A DNA stretch of 64,000 bases from Multifurca ochricompacta (GCA_022496185.1 WTXG01000059.1:47501-111500); one strand, 5' to 3'. Numbered from the stretch's first letter, positions 11,236-23,657 are shown. Numbers and translations are program-made. The notes: generated by a model not told the origin, from the letters alone.

Positions 11236-13090
11236 TTAGAAACCGCCATAGGCATCCTCCTCGTCATAAACGGTGTAGACAGTGTCAGGACGTTTGGCAG
11301 GTTCGGCCTCAGTCTTCGGCTCACGGGCCACGAAAGCTGGTTGGGTTTGAACGGGGCTTGAAGTACCCAATGGACTGTTCTTATACTTCAACCCAGTTGG
11401 CGGGGGAGTGCGCAACTCTGTGAACTCGGCACTAAGGGGGGAGGGACTGGCATGCGCGCTTCGCGGGACAGGGAAATCGAGTGACACGACTGGGGAGAAA
11501 GAGCGCTCGGGAACGTTTATCTCTGGTAGGGTCGGCGGGGTCGATGGAACGCGCGTATGCTGGAGCACATCCGGGGTGGGCAATTCCGTGTCCAAATCAT
11601 GAAGAGTAGCGGCGGGTGAAAGCTCAGCAGATGAGTCAACAAAAGGAAGCCCGGTTGGGCTCTCAATCTCAGGCGGGAAATCGGCATAGGAGGTCAGTGA
11701 CCTGTTGTTAGGTGCAACACCCTGTGGATGCTCTGGAACGGGATACAAAACGGAGGTCACGGGGGTGGTGAGCTTCTCAGTGATCTCCGCGTACTGTGCA
11801 GCTTGGAAGGGAGTGACGCTAGAACGCGAAAGGTCGACGTAGTGAACATCAGTTACCTCGGGAGAAGAGATAACTGGGCTGAAAGGTCCACCGTTGATTG
11901 AGTTCTGGCGGGTAACTCCCATACCATTCAACGGTTGTCTCGTAAGGGCTTGAGGCGAGAACGCGGGACTGGCGGATTGTGCCTGATTGTGGTAATCAGG
12001 TACAGTGCTGGAAACTGGTGAACCCATAACGTCGTGTGTGTAAGGGGAGATGAATGGGTTGGCCGAAGTTGGGGAGACGACATCGCCGGGAGAGAAGGAA
12101 GGTTGAGAATAGTTGGTCGCATCGTAGCCATTCCCATAACCGCTGGTGGGGTACATGTTGGGAGAGCCGGTTGTCGGTAGGGCATGGAAGGTGTATTGTT
12201 CAGGTGACGTTCAATCATGGTCGGAGGGCGAGGAAGGCCAGGGCCCATACCATCGTATGATCGGACAGGGACTAAGTCATCTGTAAGGATGGCAGATCGC
12301 CTACGAGCGTCTTCGCGATTCCAAACTGCTTCAGAGAATGCCTCATCCTCGCTCCTTCTACATTTTCTCTGGAGATTATGATAAATGACAGTGCAAAGAT
12401 AGAAAAGATTGGACGAACCAGGAAGTAAACCACGGCGGCCAAAATACCGGCAGCTCCTAGGATAGCAGCGAGAATACCACCGGCAATAACGCCGGCACTG
12501 GCACCACCCACAGGGGTGGCGGAGGTAGTTGGAGTAGGGGTGACTGATGAGGTTTCATTGACGCCAGGCAGGTTGGCAATGGTCTGGACGAAAGTACGAG
12601 TAGAAGCCAAAGCAGACGAAGGCGGAACCTAAAAGTCATTACAGTTGTTAATGGCTCGAGATACACTAATCGAATTAAGACTCACGATCGTCGGAGTAGT
12701 AGTTGTCAGGGACGCGATAGTAGACGTAGTCGAGGTTGTGGAAGACGTTGACAAAGTTGACGAAGGCGTGACCGATAGCGAAGAAGCGGCGTTAGCGAAG
12801 TGGTTAAAGAGGTGGTAGCTAAAAGGACATGTGTTTGTTCAGTGTTGACGCGAAAGTGAAAGTGAAGAATGCGCTACGCACAAGGGTCAGGAAGGAGAAG
12901 GGGCAACCGAAGAAGAGGTCGTTGAGCCAGGGGGTAAAGGCACAATGGTAGGAGGAACAGAGAAAATGAGAGGTACAGACGTAGAGGTAGACTGGTTATC
13001 ACCTGGGGTAGAGGAAGTAGAAGTACTAAGTGGAGGAAGAACGTCTTTCAATCGGAGATGGTTTCTCCGGTGGAGATTAATGTGTGACAT
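11236..13090 (-). CDS. Ser/Thr-rich single-pass membrane protein (mid2-like)
   Basis: No named family, but the layout is that of basidiomycete cell-surface proteins with a Ser/Thr-rich ectodomain, one transmembrane helix and a long cytosolic tail. Secure exons are 12819-12686, 12628-12419 and 12368-11236. The helix is encoded by 12628-12419 (GVIAGGILAAILGAAGILAA), followed by an Arg/Lys-rich stop-transfer segment (RKCRRSEDE). The tail is Pro/Ser/Thr-rich and ends EEDAYGGF. The N-terminal exon from ATG 13090 (MSHINLHRRNHLRLKD) matches related fungal starts, but its donor is unclear. The obvious GTGCGT at 12881 follows an in-frame TGA at 12887, while a GTGATA donor earlier in that exon fits the phase. 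Exon 12368-11236 is one base short of frame near 12167 (between YRQP and MYPTSGYG). It may act as a wall sensor or anchor (inference). Confidence 0.72.
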
Positions 13091-13697
13091 GGATTTTTTT
13101 GAATAAAAGAAAGTGATGAAAAAAGAGTGTGGGTAAATAAAGAGAGGTGAGATCGTGTACTAGGTACACGTACGGAGGGTAGTTGCAATAGAGAAAGTTG
13201 TGAGCGGTGAGGGTTGATGGGGATGACAGTTCAAAGTGGAAAAGCGTAGTGGGTCGTGGGTCGTGACGATTTGATTGTTGTTGTTGTGTCCCTCCAAATT
13301 CAATTCCAATTTCGGAAATGAAGCGAATAAAATAAACTAAATTGATATATTATATTATATTATATTTGTATATAATCAATTGAATTGATGACTAATACAT
13401 CACCCTTCCCTTCCTCTTCCTCTTCTTCCTCATTATTATCTGCTTTGCCGCTTTGATCCTTGTTTGTTTTTACATCTTTCTCTCTTTTTCGTTTTTTCCA
13501 TCATCATGGCTCTCCCTTTCCTTCTACAGGGAGGGGGGGACACATCTGTTTCCCAACCATATTGTCTCAAACGGGCGTCAATACCTTTCTTTCTCTGTCG
13601 CAATGGCGACCCCCGTACAGGCCAATGATGATCTGATTACCTTTCCCCTGATGTTCTCAACGCTCATCTCCACCTCCTCGCGCGCCTTTTGCACCGC
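13091..13697. promoter_or_regulatory. Shared divergent promoter region of two membrane-protein genes, 607 bases
   Basis: Separates the ATG of the minus-strand membrane protein (13090) from that of the plus-strand one (13698). An AT-rich block with TATATT repeats lies near 13335-13380, and long CT-rich tracts run from about 13400 to 13700. CT-rich leaders just before the ATG are common in fungal genes. No specific binding site is claimed. Confidence 0.4.
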
Positions 13698-14648
13698 ATG
13701 ACAACGCACCTCCGCTGGCCTCCATTCCCCAGCCCCTCCCTCCATTTTATATTCCTCCTCCTCACCCGTCAACCCCGCGTTCATGCTCAGATCGTCACTA
13801 CAATTGAAGACACTGACCCTCGTATATCCTATCTTCCTTCCGTCTGTAATAATACCGGAGTTGTTCCTTCGTCATCATGTACCGCTCCATGGTGCGTAGA
13901 GTGCTCGACAATAATTCGTTTCATACCCTGATCCGATCGTCGGTTCACTTACTCCAGGCAGGTGGTCGTCCTACCCGGTGCCTCGAGCGGTACCGTAACA
14001 TCTACCCATGGGCCTACCTCCTCCGGTGGTGGCCTCATTCCTCAACTGTTCCTCGTCTTCAGAGGAGCTTTCTTCATCCTCAGCACCTCTCCTGCGTCTA
14101 ATGCTACTGCCAATGTCACCGTTCTGGCCTCGCCCTCGAACGTGTTTGTCTCTACAGCCTTCGACTCGTCTGCGGGCAGCATCTCAACAGTTAATTTACC
14201 ACCTGATCAGGATGTCACTCTCGCCGTAACATTTATACCCTCCCCGGACGGCGAGCCAACAAGACTTGATATTGATTCTGTGACTGTCTTTAGTCAAGAC
14301 GAAAGGTAAATTTACATCGTCTCGACGTATTTACAATTGTTGACCCTGTCGTTGTCTAGTCACACCTCACTTACCTCGACTCCCCTGCCCTCGTCGAGTT
14401 CACTTCCATCCTTTATCATCCCAGCACCTCCTACGTCAACATCTACCCCTCGACCGCACTCTTCGTTAGCACAACCTAAAGGAACGATCATCGGAGAGTC
14501 CCTTGCAGGATTCTTTGGTCTTATTCTCATCCTCATTTCCATATACACGCTGCGCAGATGGGGACTTCGCAGAATATTGCGAAGTAGGGAGGAAGAAGTT
14601 GAGATGCAGACGAGAGATAAAGGCAAAGGAAAGGCGATGGAGAGTTAG
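13698..14648 (+). CDS. Secreted-type single-pass membrane protein
   Basis: Exons 13698-13891, 13958-14305 and 14360-14648 give 276 residues in a clean frame. The first 33 residues look like a signal peptide (PSPSLHFIFLLLTR core). The ectodomain has a few cysteines (SVCNNTG, SSSCTAPW), a central stretch with LIPQLFLVFRGAFFILS, and a Ser/Thr/Pro-rich stalk. One transmembrane helix follows (GESLAGFFGLILILISIYTL), then basic residues (RRWGLRRILRSR) and a short charged tail. I do not recognise a catalytic or binding domain. The architecture resembles the divergent neighbour at 11236-13090 although the sequences are not obviously similar. A cell-surface role is likely; specific function is unknown. 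Confidence 0.72.
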
Positions 14649-14799
14649 ATTCATTTTCTTATGGGACTACTATCGGCTCTATGTCTTCCGTTCCTCTCCT
14701 CTACGAACCTCCGACATTCCATTTCGGCATCTCGGCAATAAATTAAATTTGAATTTGACTTCTCAAGCCGGCCGCGGCCACACAATCCCTAAGTTCATG

Positions 14800-14829
14800 C
14801 AACGACAACGACAACGACAACGACAACGA
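14800..14829. repeat. CAACGA microsatellite
   Basis: Five tandem copies of the hexamer CAACGA end 15 bases before the MZT1 start codon at 14844, so the tract lies in the likely 5' leader. Confidence 0.7.
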
Positions 14830-14843
14830 TTTGGATTTGATTT

Positions 14844-15331
14844 ATGTCATTCCGAGAAGCAGACAGAATAGCGTCTGCACAACAAACCCTAGACAGTACG
14901 CACCATCTTTTTTCATATTTTGATAAATACGTTTGTAAACATAAACACTCAAAAGTTCTTTATGACATGTCTCAGCTTCTGGGCACACAACTTGACAAGG
15001 AGACTCTTGCGACATGTATTGGGATGATTGAAAGTGGTGTGAATCCAGAAGCATTAGCAGTTAGTATCAGTTCTTGCTACCATAGCTGGGATGAGCCCTT
15101 ATGCTTCTAAATTCAAAGGCAGTAGTTCAAGAACTGAGGAGAGAAGGTGCAATCGTTGCGGCCAGAATGAATGCAAATGCAGTAGACGGCGGTGGGTCAG
15201 TCGCAGCGCCTACGGGGTCGGGTCGGGTCGGGGTCGGGTTCACAAGGACATGGACATGGACATGGAGGAAGGCAATCTTCTCGATCTCGCTCAACAACAA
15301 CAGGAACAGGGAAATAGGTGGAAATAGGTGA
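14844..15331 (+). CDS. MZT1: Mitotic-spindle organizing protein 1 (gamma-tubulin complex factor)
   Basis: MZT1/MOZART1 is a small helical protein that binds gamma-tubulin complex proteins and recruits or activates the complex at spindle poles. Exons: 14844-14895, 14956-15059, 15119-15331, giving 122 residues. The core reads AQQTLDILYDMSQLLGTQLD, then KETLATCIGMIESGVNPEAL and AAVVQELRRE, very close to the family consensus, and includes the canonical end of the roughly 70-residue domain. The last exon continues for about 50 residues of low-complexity sequence encoded by CGGGT-like and ATGGAC repeats. Either this species carries a tail or a further intron or stop is missed. The gene lies 151 bases upstream of SF3B1 on the same strand. 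The domain assignment is firm; the tail is doubtful. Confidence 0.88.
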
Positions 15332-15482
15332 GGGTGGGGGTTGTGGGAAAGTCGTGTGTTGTAACGTGATCGTGTGAATATTTGTCATACCATCCTTGCC
15401 TACGCATACACAGACAAAGACGGAGTCACCTCCTCACTCACCTTCACTCACCTTCATACCTTTTACCTTTCACCCTTACACA

Positions 15483-18400
15483 ATGTCCGCACCAAATTCA
15501 CCTCGGCTTGTCGATTCCTTTTCAGTTCCGAAAGATGTTCTCAGGGAGTTCGAAGAAATGGCAGAGGAGGAGAACGTCGATCCTTTTGCGGAGACGGCCT
15601 CAAAACGTCAAATCGCTGCACGCCAATCCGACTATCACAATCGACGGTTCAATCGCGTAGCGAACGAGAGTGCAGACGCATTTGCCGTGAAAGAAGACGG
15701 CCAAACTCTTGAAGGTGGCTATAAAGAGGCAATGAGATTACAGATGCTTGAAAAGGAGGAGCAACGTGTGCGCAGGGCTATCGAAGAGAAAGGGAAGCGG
15801 GAGCGAGAAGAAGATAAGGAAAAGATGGACCTTGACCGGACACCCCCCGCTACCGAACTCGAGGCTGCCGAGAAGGAGCTTGCTGCGACTCAACACCAAG
15901 AGACCAAGCGCAAACGGCGATGGGATGTCTCAGAACCGACAGAAAAGGAGGAAAAACCTAGTGGGGAGTGGTCCCAAGAGGCTCTCGAAGAATCTGCACC
16001 CAAGAAACGCCGCTCTCGTTGGGATGCAACTCCTGCCGATGTCGCTGAAACACCGAAGCGTTCCCGTTGGGACCAGACACCCGCTTCTACTGGTCCGGAC
16101 GTTCCTATGGTCCCCATCATAATGAATGCGCCTGGCCTCATGATGGAGGACAAACATAATCGCTATCTTAGCGACGAAGAGCTTGACGCGGTTCTTCCAG
16201 CGACGGGTTACGCCATTGTGAACCCGCCGCCAGGGTATGCTCCTCTTATCGCCCCGAGGAAACTCATGGCGACGCCCATCACAGACGTCGGCGGCTTCCA
16301 TATCCAGGACGGCTCGGATGCCGCCGCCGCTGCAGCTGCCGCTGGCCTCGCTCCTGAGCTGCCTACTGAAATACCAGGCGTCGGTAACCTTGCATTTTTC
16401 AAGCCAGAGGATGCCCAATACTTTGCCAAAATTCTTAAGGAGGAGGACGAGACGGAGCTGTCCGTTGAAGAGATGAAGGAACGCAAGATCATGCGCTTGC
16501 TACTCAAGATCAAGAATGGCACTCCGTCCGTGCGCAAGACAGCCTTGCGCCAGATTACGGACAAAGCCCGCGATTTTGGAGCAGGGCCGCTTTTCGATAA
16601 GATTCTACCGTTGCTCATGGAGCGCACTCTTGAAGATCAGGAGCGTCATTTGCTCGTCAAGGTCATCGACCGAGTTCTTTACAAGCTCGACGACCTCGTG
16701 CGCCCGTATGTCCACAAGATCCTTGTCGTTATAGAGCCACTCTTGATTGATGAGGACTACTACGCACGTGTCGAGGGCCGCGAGATCATTTCCAACCTCT
16801 CCAAGGCAGCCGGCCTTGCGCACATGATTTCTACCATGCGTCCCGATATTGACCATGCCGACGAGTACGTGCGCAACACGACTGCCCGTGCATTCTCTGT
16901 TGTGGCATCCGCACTCGGCATCCCATCTCTACTTCCTTTCCTAAAGGCCGTCTGCCGCAGTAAAAAGTCGTGGCAAGCACGACATACCGGCATCCGCATT
17001 GTGCAGCAAATCGCGATCATGATGGGCTGTGCTGTTCTTCCTCACCTACGAAATTTGGTCGATTGCATTGCCCATGGCTTGTCGGACGAGCAGCAAAAAG
17101 TGCGGACCATGACTGCGCTGGGTCTCGCTGCCCTCGCGGAGGCCGCCGCGCCCTACGGTATTGAGTCGTTCGACAACGTACTAAAGCCGCTCTGGTTGGG
17201 TATCCGCCTACATCGTGGTAAAGGCCTTGCGGCTTTCCTCAAAGCGATCGGCTTTATCATTCCTCTCATGGATCCCGAGTACGCGTCGTATTACACCAAG
17301 GAAGTCACCGTGATCCTCATTCGCGAGTTCCAAACCTCTGACGAGGAGATGAAGAAGATCGTGCTGAAGGTGGTCAAGCAGTGCGCTGCGACCGAAGGTG
17401 TTACTGCTGCGTATATCAAGCAAGATATTCTCCCTGACTTCTTCAAATCGTTTTGGGTGCGCCGCATGGCGCTTGACCGGCGTAATTACAAGCAGGTGGT
17501 CGAGACGACTGTCGAGCTTGCGCAAAAGGCCGGTGCCTCCGAGATTATCGGCCGCGTCGTGAATGAGCTCAAGGACGAGGCGGAGCCTTATCGGAAAATG
17601 GTGATGGAGACGATCACGAAGGTCATCGCGTCTCTCGGGGCGTCAGATGTCGATGAAAAGCTCGAAGTTCGTCTGGTGGATGGTATCATCTATTCATTCC
17701 AGGAACAGACGACGGAGGACCAGGTCATGCTTGACGGATTCGGCACAGTCGTCAATGCCCTCGGTATCCGTGTCAAACCGTACCTCACCCAAATCGTCTC
17801 GACCATTCTCTGGCGACTGAACAACAAGAGCGCAAAGGTGCGCCAGCAGGCCGCGGACCTCACGACACGTCTTGCTGTTGTGATAAAGCAGTGTGGCGAG
17901 GACCAGCTCTTGAGTAAGCTGGGCTTGGTGTTGTTTGAGCAGCTGGGAGAGGAGTATCCGGATACGTTGGGTAGTATCATCGCCGCTGAGGGTGCGATTG
18001 CCAACGTTGTTGGAATGACACAGATGAACCCTCCGGTGAAAGATCTTCGTGAGTACTCAGCATTTACGTTCTTTTTTCTTTCTTTTTCTGACACTATTTG
18101 TAACCAGTTCCTCGGATGACCCCAATTCTGCGTAATCGCCATGAAAAAGTGCAAGAAGCATCTATCAACTTGATTGGTCGCATTGGTGAGCATCCGATTA
18201 GGGTCTGTGTTACATGAATGTTTTGCTAAGACAAACGTGTTGCCCCCAGCTGATCGTGGCGCTGAATTCGTGCCAGCGCGCGAGTGGATGCGGATATGTT
18301 TCGAACTTCTTGACCTCCTCAAAGCACATAAAAAGGGGATTCGCCGCGCAGCAGTTAACTCGTTTGGTTATATTGCCAAGAGTTTGGGTCCACAGGATGT

Positions 18401-19134
18401 ACTCTCCGTCTTATTGACGAACCTGCGCGTGCAGGAGCGACAGTCACGCGTCTGCAGTACCGTCGCGATTGCTATCGTCGCCGAGACCTGTGGGCCGTTC
18501 ACATGCATCCCGGCGATCCTGAATGAGTACCGCACCGCGGAGCTGAACGTGCGCACGGGCTGTCTCAAGGCGCTTTCGTTCGTCTTTGAGTATGTCGGAC
18601 CGCAGTCGGCTATTACGTTGATTCGGTTGTGACGATGCTCGAGGATGCGTTGACGGATCGTGATTTGGTGCACCGACAGACGGCGAGTACGATCGTAAAG
18701 CATCTCGCGCTGGGTGTCGCTGGGCTAGGGTGTGAAGACTCGATGTTACACTTGATGAATCTCGTCTGGCCGAATTGTTTTGAGACGTCGCCGCACGTCA
18801 TCGGCGCTGTCATGGAAGCCATCGAGGCGATGCGCGTCACGCTTGGACCAGGAATATTGCTGAGCTATGTGCTTCAAGGTTTGTTCCACCCTGCACGCAA
18901 GGTCCGCGAGGTGAGCTTTCTCTCTCTCTCTCTCCCTTTCGTTTCTTTCTTTCTTTGCGCAAGACGATGAGTTACTAATTAAGCCTTTTTTTGTTGTGAT
19001 AGGTCTATTGGCGTATCTACAACGCGTTATATCTAGGCGCGGCAGACTCGCTTGTCCCGTTCTACCCGGATGTTTCGGAGCTAAGTGAAGGCAAGAATGT
19101 CTACGACAGGCATCCGCTGCAAATGTTCATATGA
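15483..19134 (+). CDS. SF3B1: Splicing factor 3B subunit 1 (U2 snRNP HEAT-repeat protein)
   Basis: SF3B1 (yeast Hsh155, fission yeast Prp10) is the HEAT-repeat scaffold of the SF3b complex that holds U2 snRNA on the intron branch point. Exons: 15483-18048, 18108-18185, 18250-18910, 19003-19134. The N-terminal part has Arg-Trp-Asp motifs ([23 protein letters not shown]) bound by U2AF-homology partners, then the p14-binding region. The HEAT array starts around [20 protein letters not shown] and ends [20 protein letters not shown]. The exon sum is one base short of frame. At about 18608-18612 the reading changes between FEYVGPQSA and [20 protein letters not shown], consistent with one lost T. 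With that base the protein is 1,145 residues. SF3B1 is essential, so the break is most likely a sequence error. Confidence 0.97.
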
Positions 19135-19884
19135 GTAAATAAATAAATATAAAGGCAAGAAGAGGTATGTGTAGGTGGGGGGGGGGTTGACTTCACATTA
19201 GTTTGGGGGGGAGGAGGGGGGGTGAGGAATTGCTCATTACTCGCGTCCGTTCAATCATGCATGCACACGTCTTTATTCTTTTGCTGTTGTCTTACTCTTC
19301 CTACGATAATATTTTTTCAAAATAAAGACGCGGGTCTCTTTTTTCTTTCTTTCTTTACTTACTACTTGATTGACTAGGGTTTTGTTAAATTAGATTTGCA
19401 AGTTGTATCTGCTAAGCCTCTATCCTATCCTTAGTAACGAGGCTTGAACCGTATTCGTCACCAGGAACAAAGTGTGCGCGTTAACGTATAACACGTTTCT
19501 TTTTCCCCTTTCCTCACCCTCCTCACCCTCAAATGAGGGTCCTCTTTAGCAATCTGTAAACTCTAGTTCTCTCTAATTCTATGATTATTATTTTTTCTGA
19601 TATTCCCCCTCCCTCCTCCTCGGCGGGTGGGCGGTTGATAATTAAGTTGTAGTTTGATGGGGGTGAGTGAAGCTCTCATATTTTTGGCAATCTGTGTGGG
19701 CTAATCCAATCCAATCCAATCCAATCCAATCCAATGACGCCAAAGGGTGGATGTTTTTTTGTTTTTTTGTTTTTTTTTTTTTTTCCGTTCATATGTATTA
19801 TTATATTTAATACCCTCAAAGGGATTATAGAACAGAAAGAGGAGACAATGAGTGCGAATGTGAGAATGAACCGCCATTAAATCA
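19135..19884. other. Convergent intergenic region, 750 bases
   Basis: 3' flanks of SF3B1 and gamma-adaptin. It contains G-rich and T-rich homopolymer tracts and a CCAAT-type pentamer array near 19702-19735. No conserved ORF or RNA gene was recognised. Confidence 0.55.
19702..19735. repeat. AATCC pentanucleotide microsatellite
   Basis: Six to seven perfect tandem copies of the pentamer AATCC in the convergent spacer. It is a simple repeat with no inferred function and may be polymorphic. Confidence 0.85.
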
Positions 19885-22800
19885 TTATCCCGTTAGACCT
19901 GGCGGAAAACCAGAAAAGTCTAATTGATCTTGAATGGGTCGACCACCGATTGAATACGATATTCGTAGACGTAGCCGCACGTTGGACTGTGTATGCAGAA
20001 AAGGTAAAAAAAAAAAATAAAGAAGCGTTTGATGATATTAAGGAGTTGCAAGTTGATAAAAAAATTTAAAAAATTTTAAAAAAAAAGGCTTACACCAACT
20101 GGGGCCGTGACGCGCATTTGCTGCGTCTCGGTAGCTCCTGGATTGACATCTGGACGCGACATTGGTTGCATTTGAAGTTGTTGAGTCTTAACATGACGAG
20201 TGGTATGTGCCCCAATTAAATCCATTTTTTTCTTAATTTCTTACTCACCTTGGGTACGGCAACTTGAAAGTTCAAACCGATTACGGCTATGTTACCCTTC
20301 ACTTTGAAACGCGCGAGGATGTCCACCGCCCCTGGATGCGTCGCCGACCGTTGAGGTGTCAACGAAATCAAGAGGTCGTTCTTATCATACGCAGTGTACG
20401 ACGGCAACTTTGGTGCTGCGGGTTTGGGCGACGACAAAGGTGCTGCTGCGGGGGCAACAGTTGACGTCAAATCGAATAAACTTGAAACAGATGACGGTGC
20501 GGCTTGTACTGAAGCGGAAGCGATAGGGACTGGAGAGTCGAAGAGGCTGAGAATGTCGCTGGCAGTCGTCTTCTGTGGCTGAGATGATGGCGTCGGTGTC
20601 GGTGTAGCGGTGGATGTAGCACTAGAACTACCAAAGATCTCTGCGAGGAGATCTTCGTTGGTTCTGTGACCTCCAGGTACGGCGACCACCGACTCGGACG
20701 GTGAGGATACATCGTCGCCAAGCAGGTCGGCCTTGTTATGGAGATTATAGTTCAGAGAAATAACGTCGAACAAAATTAATAAACGCATACGTCTTTGCCT
20801 GTCTTGGTGGACCCAACGGGCTTATTCTCGCTTACTGGATTAAATAAAACGTTTCAGGTGTCATCATATCATAGACGTGACTCAGTCCAAATAACGTACC
20901 AACTCCAGTGACGGTCGCCTTTAATTCTGGAGGAGGCATGCGCTCCAGCACACCAACCCGTAATTCGCCAAGCGAGAAAAGGCTCGCAAATTCGACCGCC
21001 CGCTGCTGGAGCTCCAATTCCGGGTTTGTTGTATATCTGGCAAGAACGGTTGCGATTCGTTCTTGCTGAGCACTACTGGTGGTAGGCCTCGATGAAATTT
21101 TCGTGATGGACGCGAAGACAAATTGACGCGTGAGATGGTTCGTATAAGGCGAGTCGAGGATGGAAAGGATGAGGTCAATGATTTCTACATCGGTTACCTG
21201 TCCTCCGAAGTCGTTAAACACTTTTTCGAAACGAGGTTGTCGACCCATACCGCTTTGACCTGGTCTTCATCTACGAGCCCGCCGTCGATCAAAATTTCAC
21301 TGTATTCACCGAGGATCCACGTAGAAGCCAGGGTAAGCGCCTCTTGAGATATATCTTCATGGAGGGCGTTGTAGAGTCTCGAGGCAGTGTATGCTTGTAA
21401 CTCAGGGGTATGGACAGCAAGCCGGATAAAAGACGACAGTATATCCTCTCTGACGTAGTTTCCTGCCTAATAGGAACACCGTCGACATAGACCGAAAGGC
21501 GTAGGGGTGGATGAGGTACTGACCAACTTCAGAACCCGCAAGAAAGTATCGATGTGCCACCGTTTGTTGGGTGCAAATCGCTCTGCGGCAAGACTGATTT
21601 GAGTGGTCATGCCAAATTTGAACTCGTTGTCCGCAATTTCTAGGAAGGCTAGTAACTCCCTAGTCATAACGCGAACATTTTGCTCGTTGATGAGCGCATA
21701 AGTGAGTTCCAGGGCTCGCCGGCGGATAGAAATGTCGCCGTCTCGTAGGCAATCAAGGATGGTATTGCGATGTCGTTGCACTGCATCAGTGTTCGTTAAG
21801 ACGACCTTATTCAATGTATTAAGGGCAACATAACTGCCCAGAAAGACATTAGTTCGGATGAAATGGGAGGGGAAAAAAAAAAGGGGGGGGGGGGGGAGAG
21901 GGGGGGGGACGAACCGAATGTTATTGTCCCGGTTGCTGAGGAACTTGCCCAGTATATTAATGGCCATGACGCGCAGACCGCTGTCTGCCTCCGTTTCAAT
22001 GTCCAGAACAGTAAGTACGGTCTCATAGAGAACGGCGTTTCCGACATTCTTCGTAGAGTCTGTGTTTGTTGCCACCTGTCGGATGTCTGTTGGCTATTTC
22101 CACTCCACGAGGGTTGGATGCCGGGTGTGTGACTTACCTGAGCCAGGATGTCGCTCATAGCCTCGCTCGAATTAGCGTCACCTTTTCCAAGTGGCCGGAG
22201 GAGTCGCAGTATCTTTATTTGGAGGAAAGGATCCGTGATGCCTGATACATCGTGCTCTGGGCTATATCCTGTGGTAACTAAAGATTTTAGATGTCGAACG
22301 AGAAGAGGTACAGCCTGGTGCGTGTAAGTGTTAATGTGAATTATGAATCAGAGGTAAGATAAGATGAAATACGTTTCGAAACTCTTCGAGACACGGCGGA
22401 TCGGCTTGAACCATGTCTATTACGAGGGTGGTTGCAGTCAATAAGACACCGTGATTACGATCGGCAAGGAGATTCTTTGCTTTGGTAACAAAATGGTCGC
22501 TAAGATCAGGTACCTTCTTTATGACCCGTAAAGCGCAAAGGGCAGCCTAAAAAAAAAAAAGACATAAGAAACGGTTTTCCTGTAAATTCAAGAACGCGCG
22601 GCGCACTTTCTTCCGGATGTACGTATTACTGGAGCCAAGCAACTTCTCGATCTCGTTTACAAGGTCCCGTGACATCTCCTCCGAAGCAATGTTTGCAAAA
22701 GTACAGAGTGCCAGCCCAACAGCGTACATATTAGAGTGATTCATGTCACTGGAGGAAGGAGGAAAAGGTAAAGACTAAGCCACAAAAAAAAAAGCGAAGG

Positions 22801-23263
22801 GTGAACAAAAAAAAAAAAACGCACTTCTTCAAAGAGTTGGTGACAAGTGTGAGAACCTCTTGACTCTCATCCAGCAAGAGCATGATCCCTAAATACCCAA
22901 GTCGTTTATCTGTGAAGCGAGGGCTGGCAACGAGTTTCAAGCATTCGATCTGGCCAAAATGGGCCGGGGAGCCAAGCATGTGTATGTATAGGAGTTTCGC
23001 GACACTATTATGCCGCGTATACGAGTCCTCCTCCCTGAAGGAAGCTCTTATCGAGGCAGATTCTTGTTGGATGAGCGCGCGTTCATCGGCGACGGTCTAC
23101 GAGCGGAAAGTGAGCGACCGCTGAGTAAACGGTATGGGTGAGACGGGGTCAGACCTTGCAGGATCTGATCCCTTTGATGAGAGCTTCAACAAAAATCAAG
23201 GAATTATTCAAACTAATCATCTTTAAGGATATGTGACGCACCCTTTAGATTATGGTAAACCAT
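19885..23263 (-). CDS. APL4: AP-1 complex subunit gamma (gamma-adaptin)
   Basis: Large subunit of the clathrin adaptor AP-1, which sorts cargo between the trans-Golgi network and endosomes. Fourteen exons: 23263-23242, 23183-23155, 23096-22825, 22748-22607, 22546-22373, 22314-22138, 22075-21915, 21833-21524, 21466-21251, 21197-20900, 20834-20791, 20731-20249, 20186-20094, 19986-19885. They sum to exactly 840 codons plus stop. The trunk begins [20 protein letters not shown] and contains [40 protein letters not shown] and [15 protein letters not shown]. After a Ser/Pro/Ala hinge with DLL-type motifs ([17 protein letters not shown]), the C-terminal ear ends [10 protein letters not shown]. The first exon is only 22 bases; its ATG was chosen because it restores the family N-terminus through phase-compatible introns. 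Confidence 0.97.
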
Positions 23264-23657
23264 GGTCTACACGAATGAAATCTCTGGGACAGTTCTCCAA
23301 AAGTCGTCAAGTCTTCAAAGCAAAGCGCAAAGCAATAGTGTGTTGTGTAATCGTAGTTGGCGCTCGCATGATATCACGTGGTCGTTTCCAGCACAGCACA
23401 TCGCGACAGTGACCACATTTGTTTGTATTCAGTCAGTCTACTAGAATTTTATTACTGCACTTTAATACATAAGGAGAGGGTACACCAAGAACTATCGATA
23501 GTTAGTTGTAGTTGTAGTTGTAGTTGTAGTTGATAACTAATAGTAGTTGGCCGACCTGACCAGTAATGGATTTGAGAGAACATGTGATTTCCTTCCCCAG
23601 ATCTACCCTACTCTACTCTACTCTACTTACTCTACTCAACTCACAACCACCTTTAAC
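23264..23657. promoter_or_regulatory. Divergent promoter region of gamma-adaptin and acyl-CoA dehydrogenase, 394 bases
   Basis: Bounded by two start codons. It holds a TAGTTG array (23501-23532) and a CTCTA-type pyrimidine tract (about 23604-23638) shortly before the dehydrogenase ATG. No specific factor site is claimed. Confidence 0.45.
23501..23532. repeat. TAGTTG microsatellite
   Basis: About five tandem copies of the hexamer TAGTTG inside the divergent promoter region between gamma-adaptin and the acyl-CoA dehydrogenase. Confidence 0.8.
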
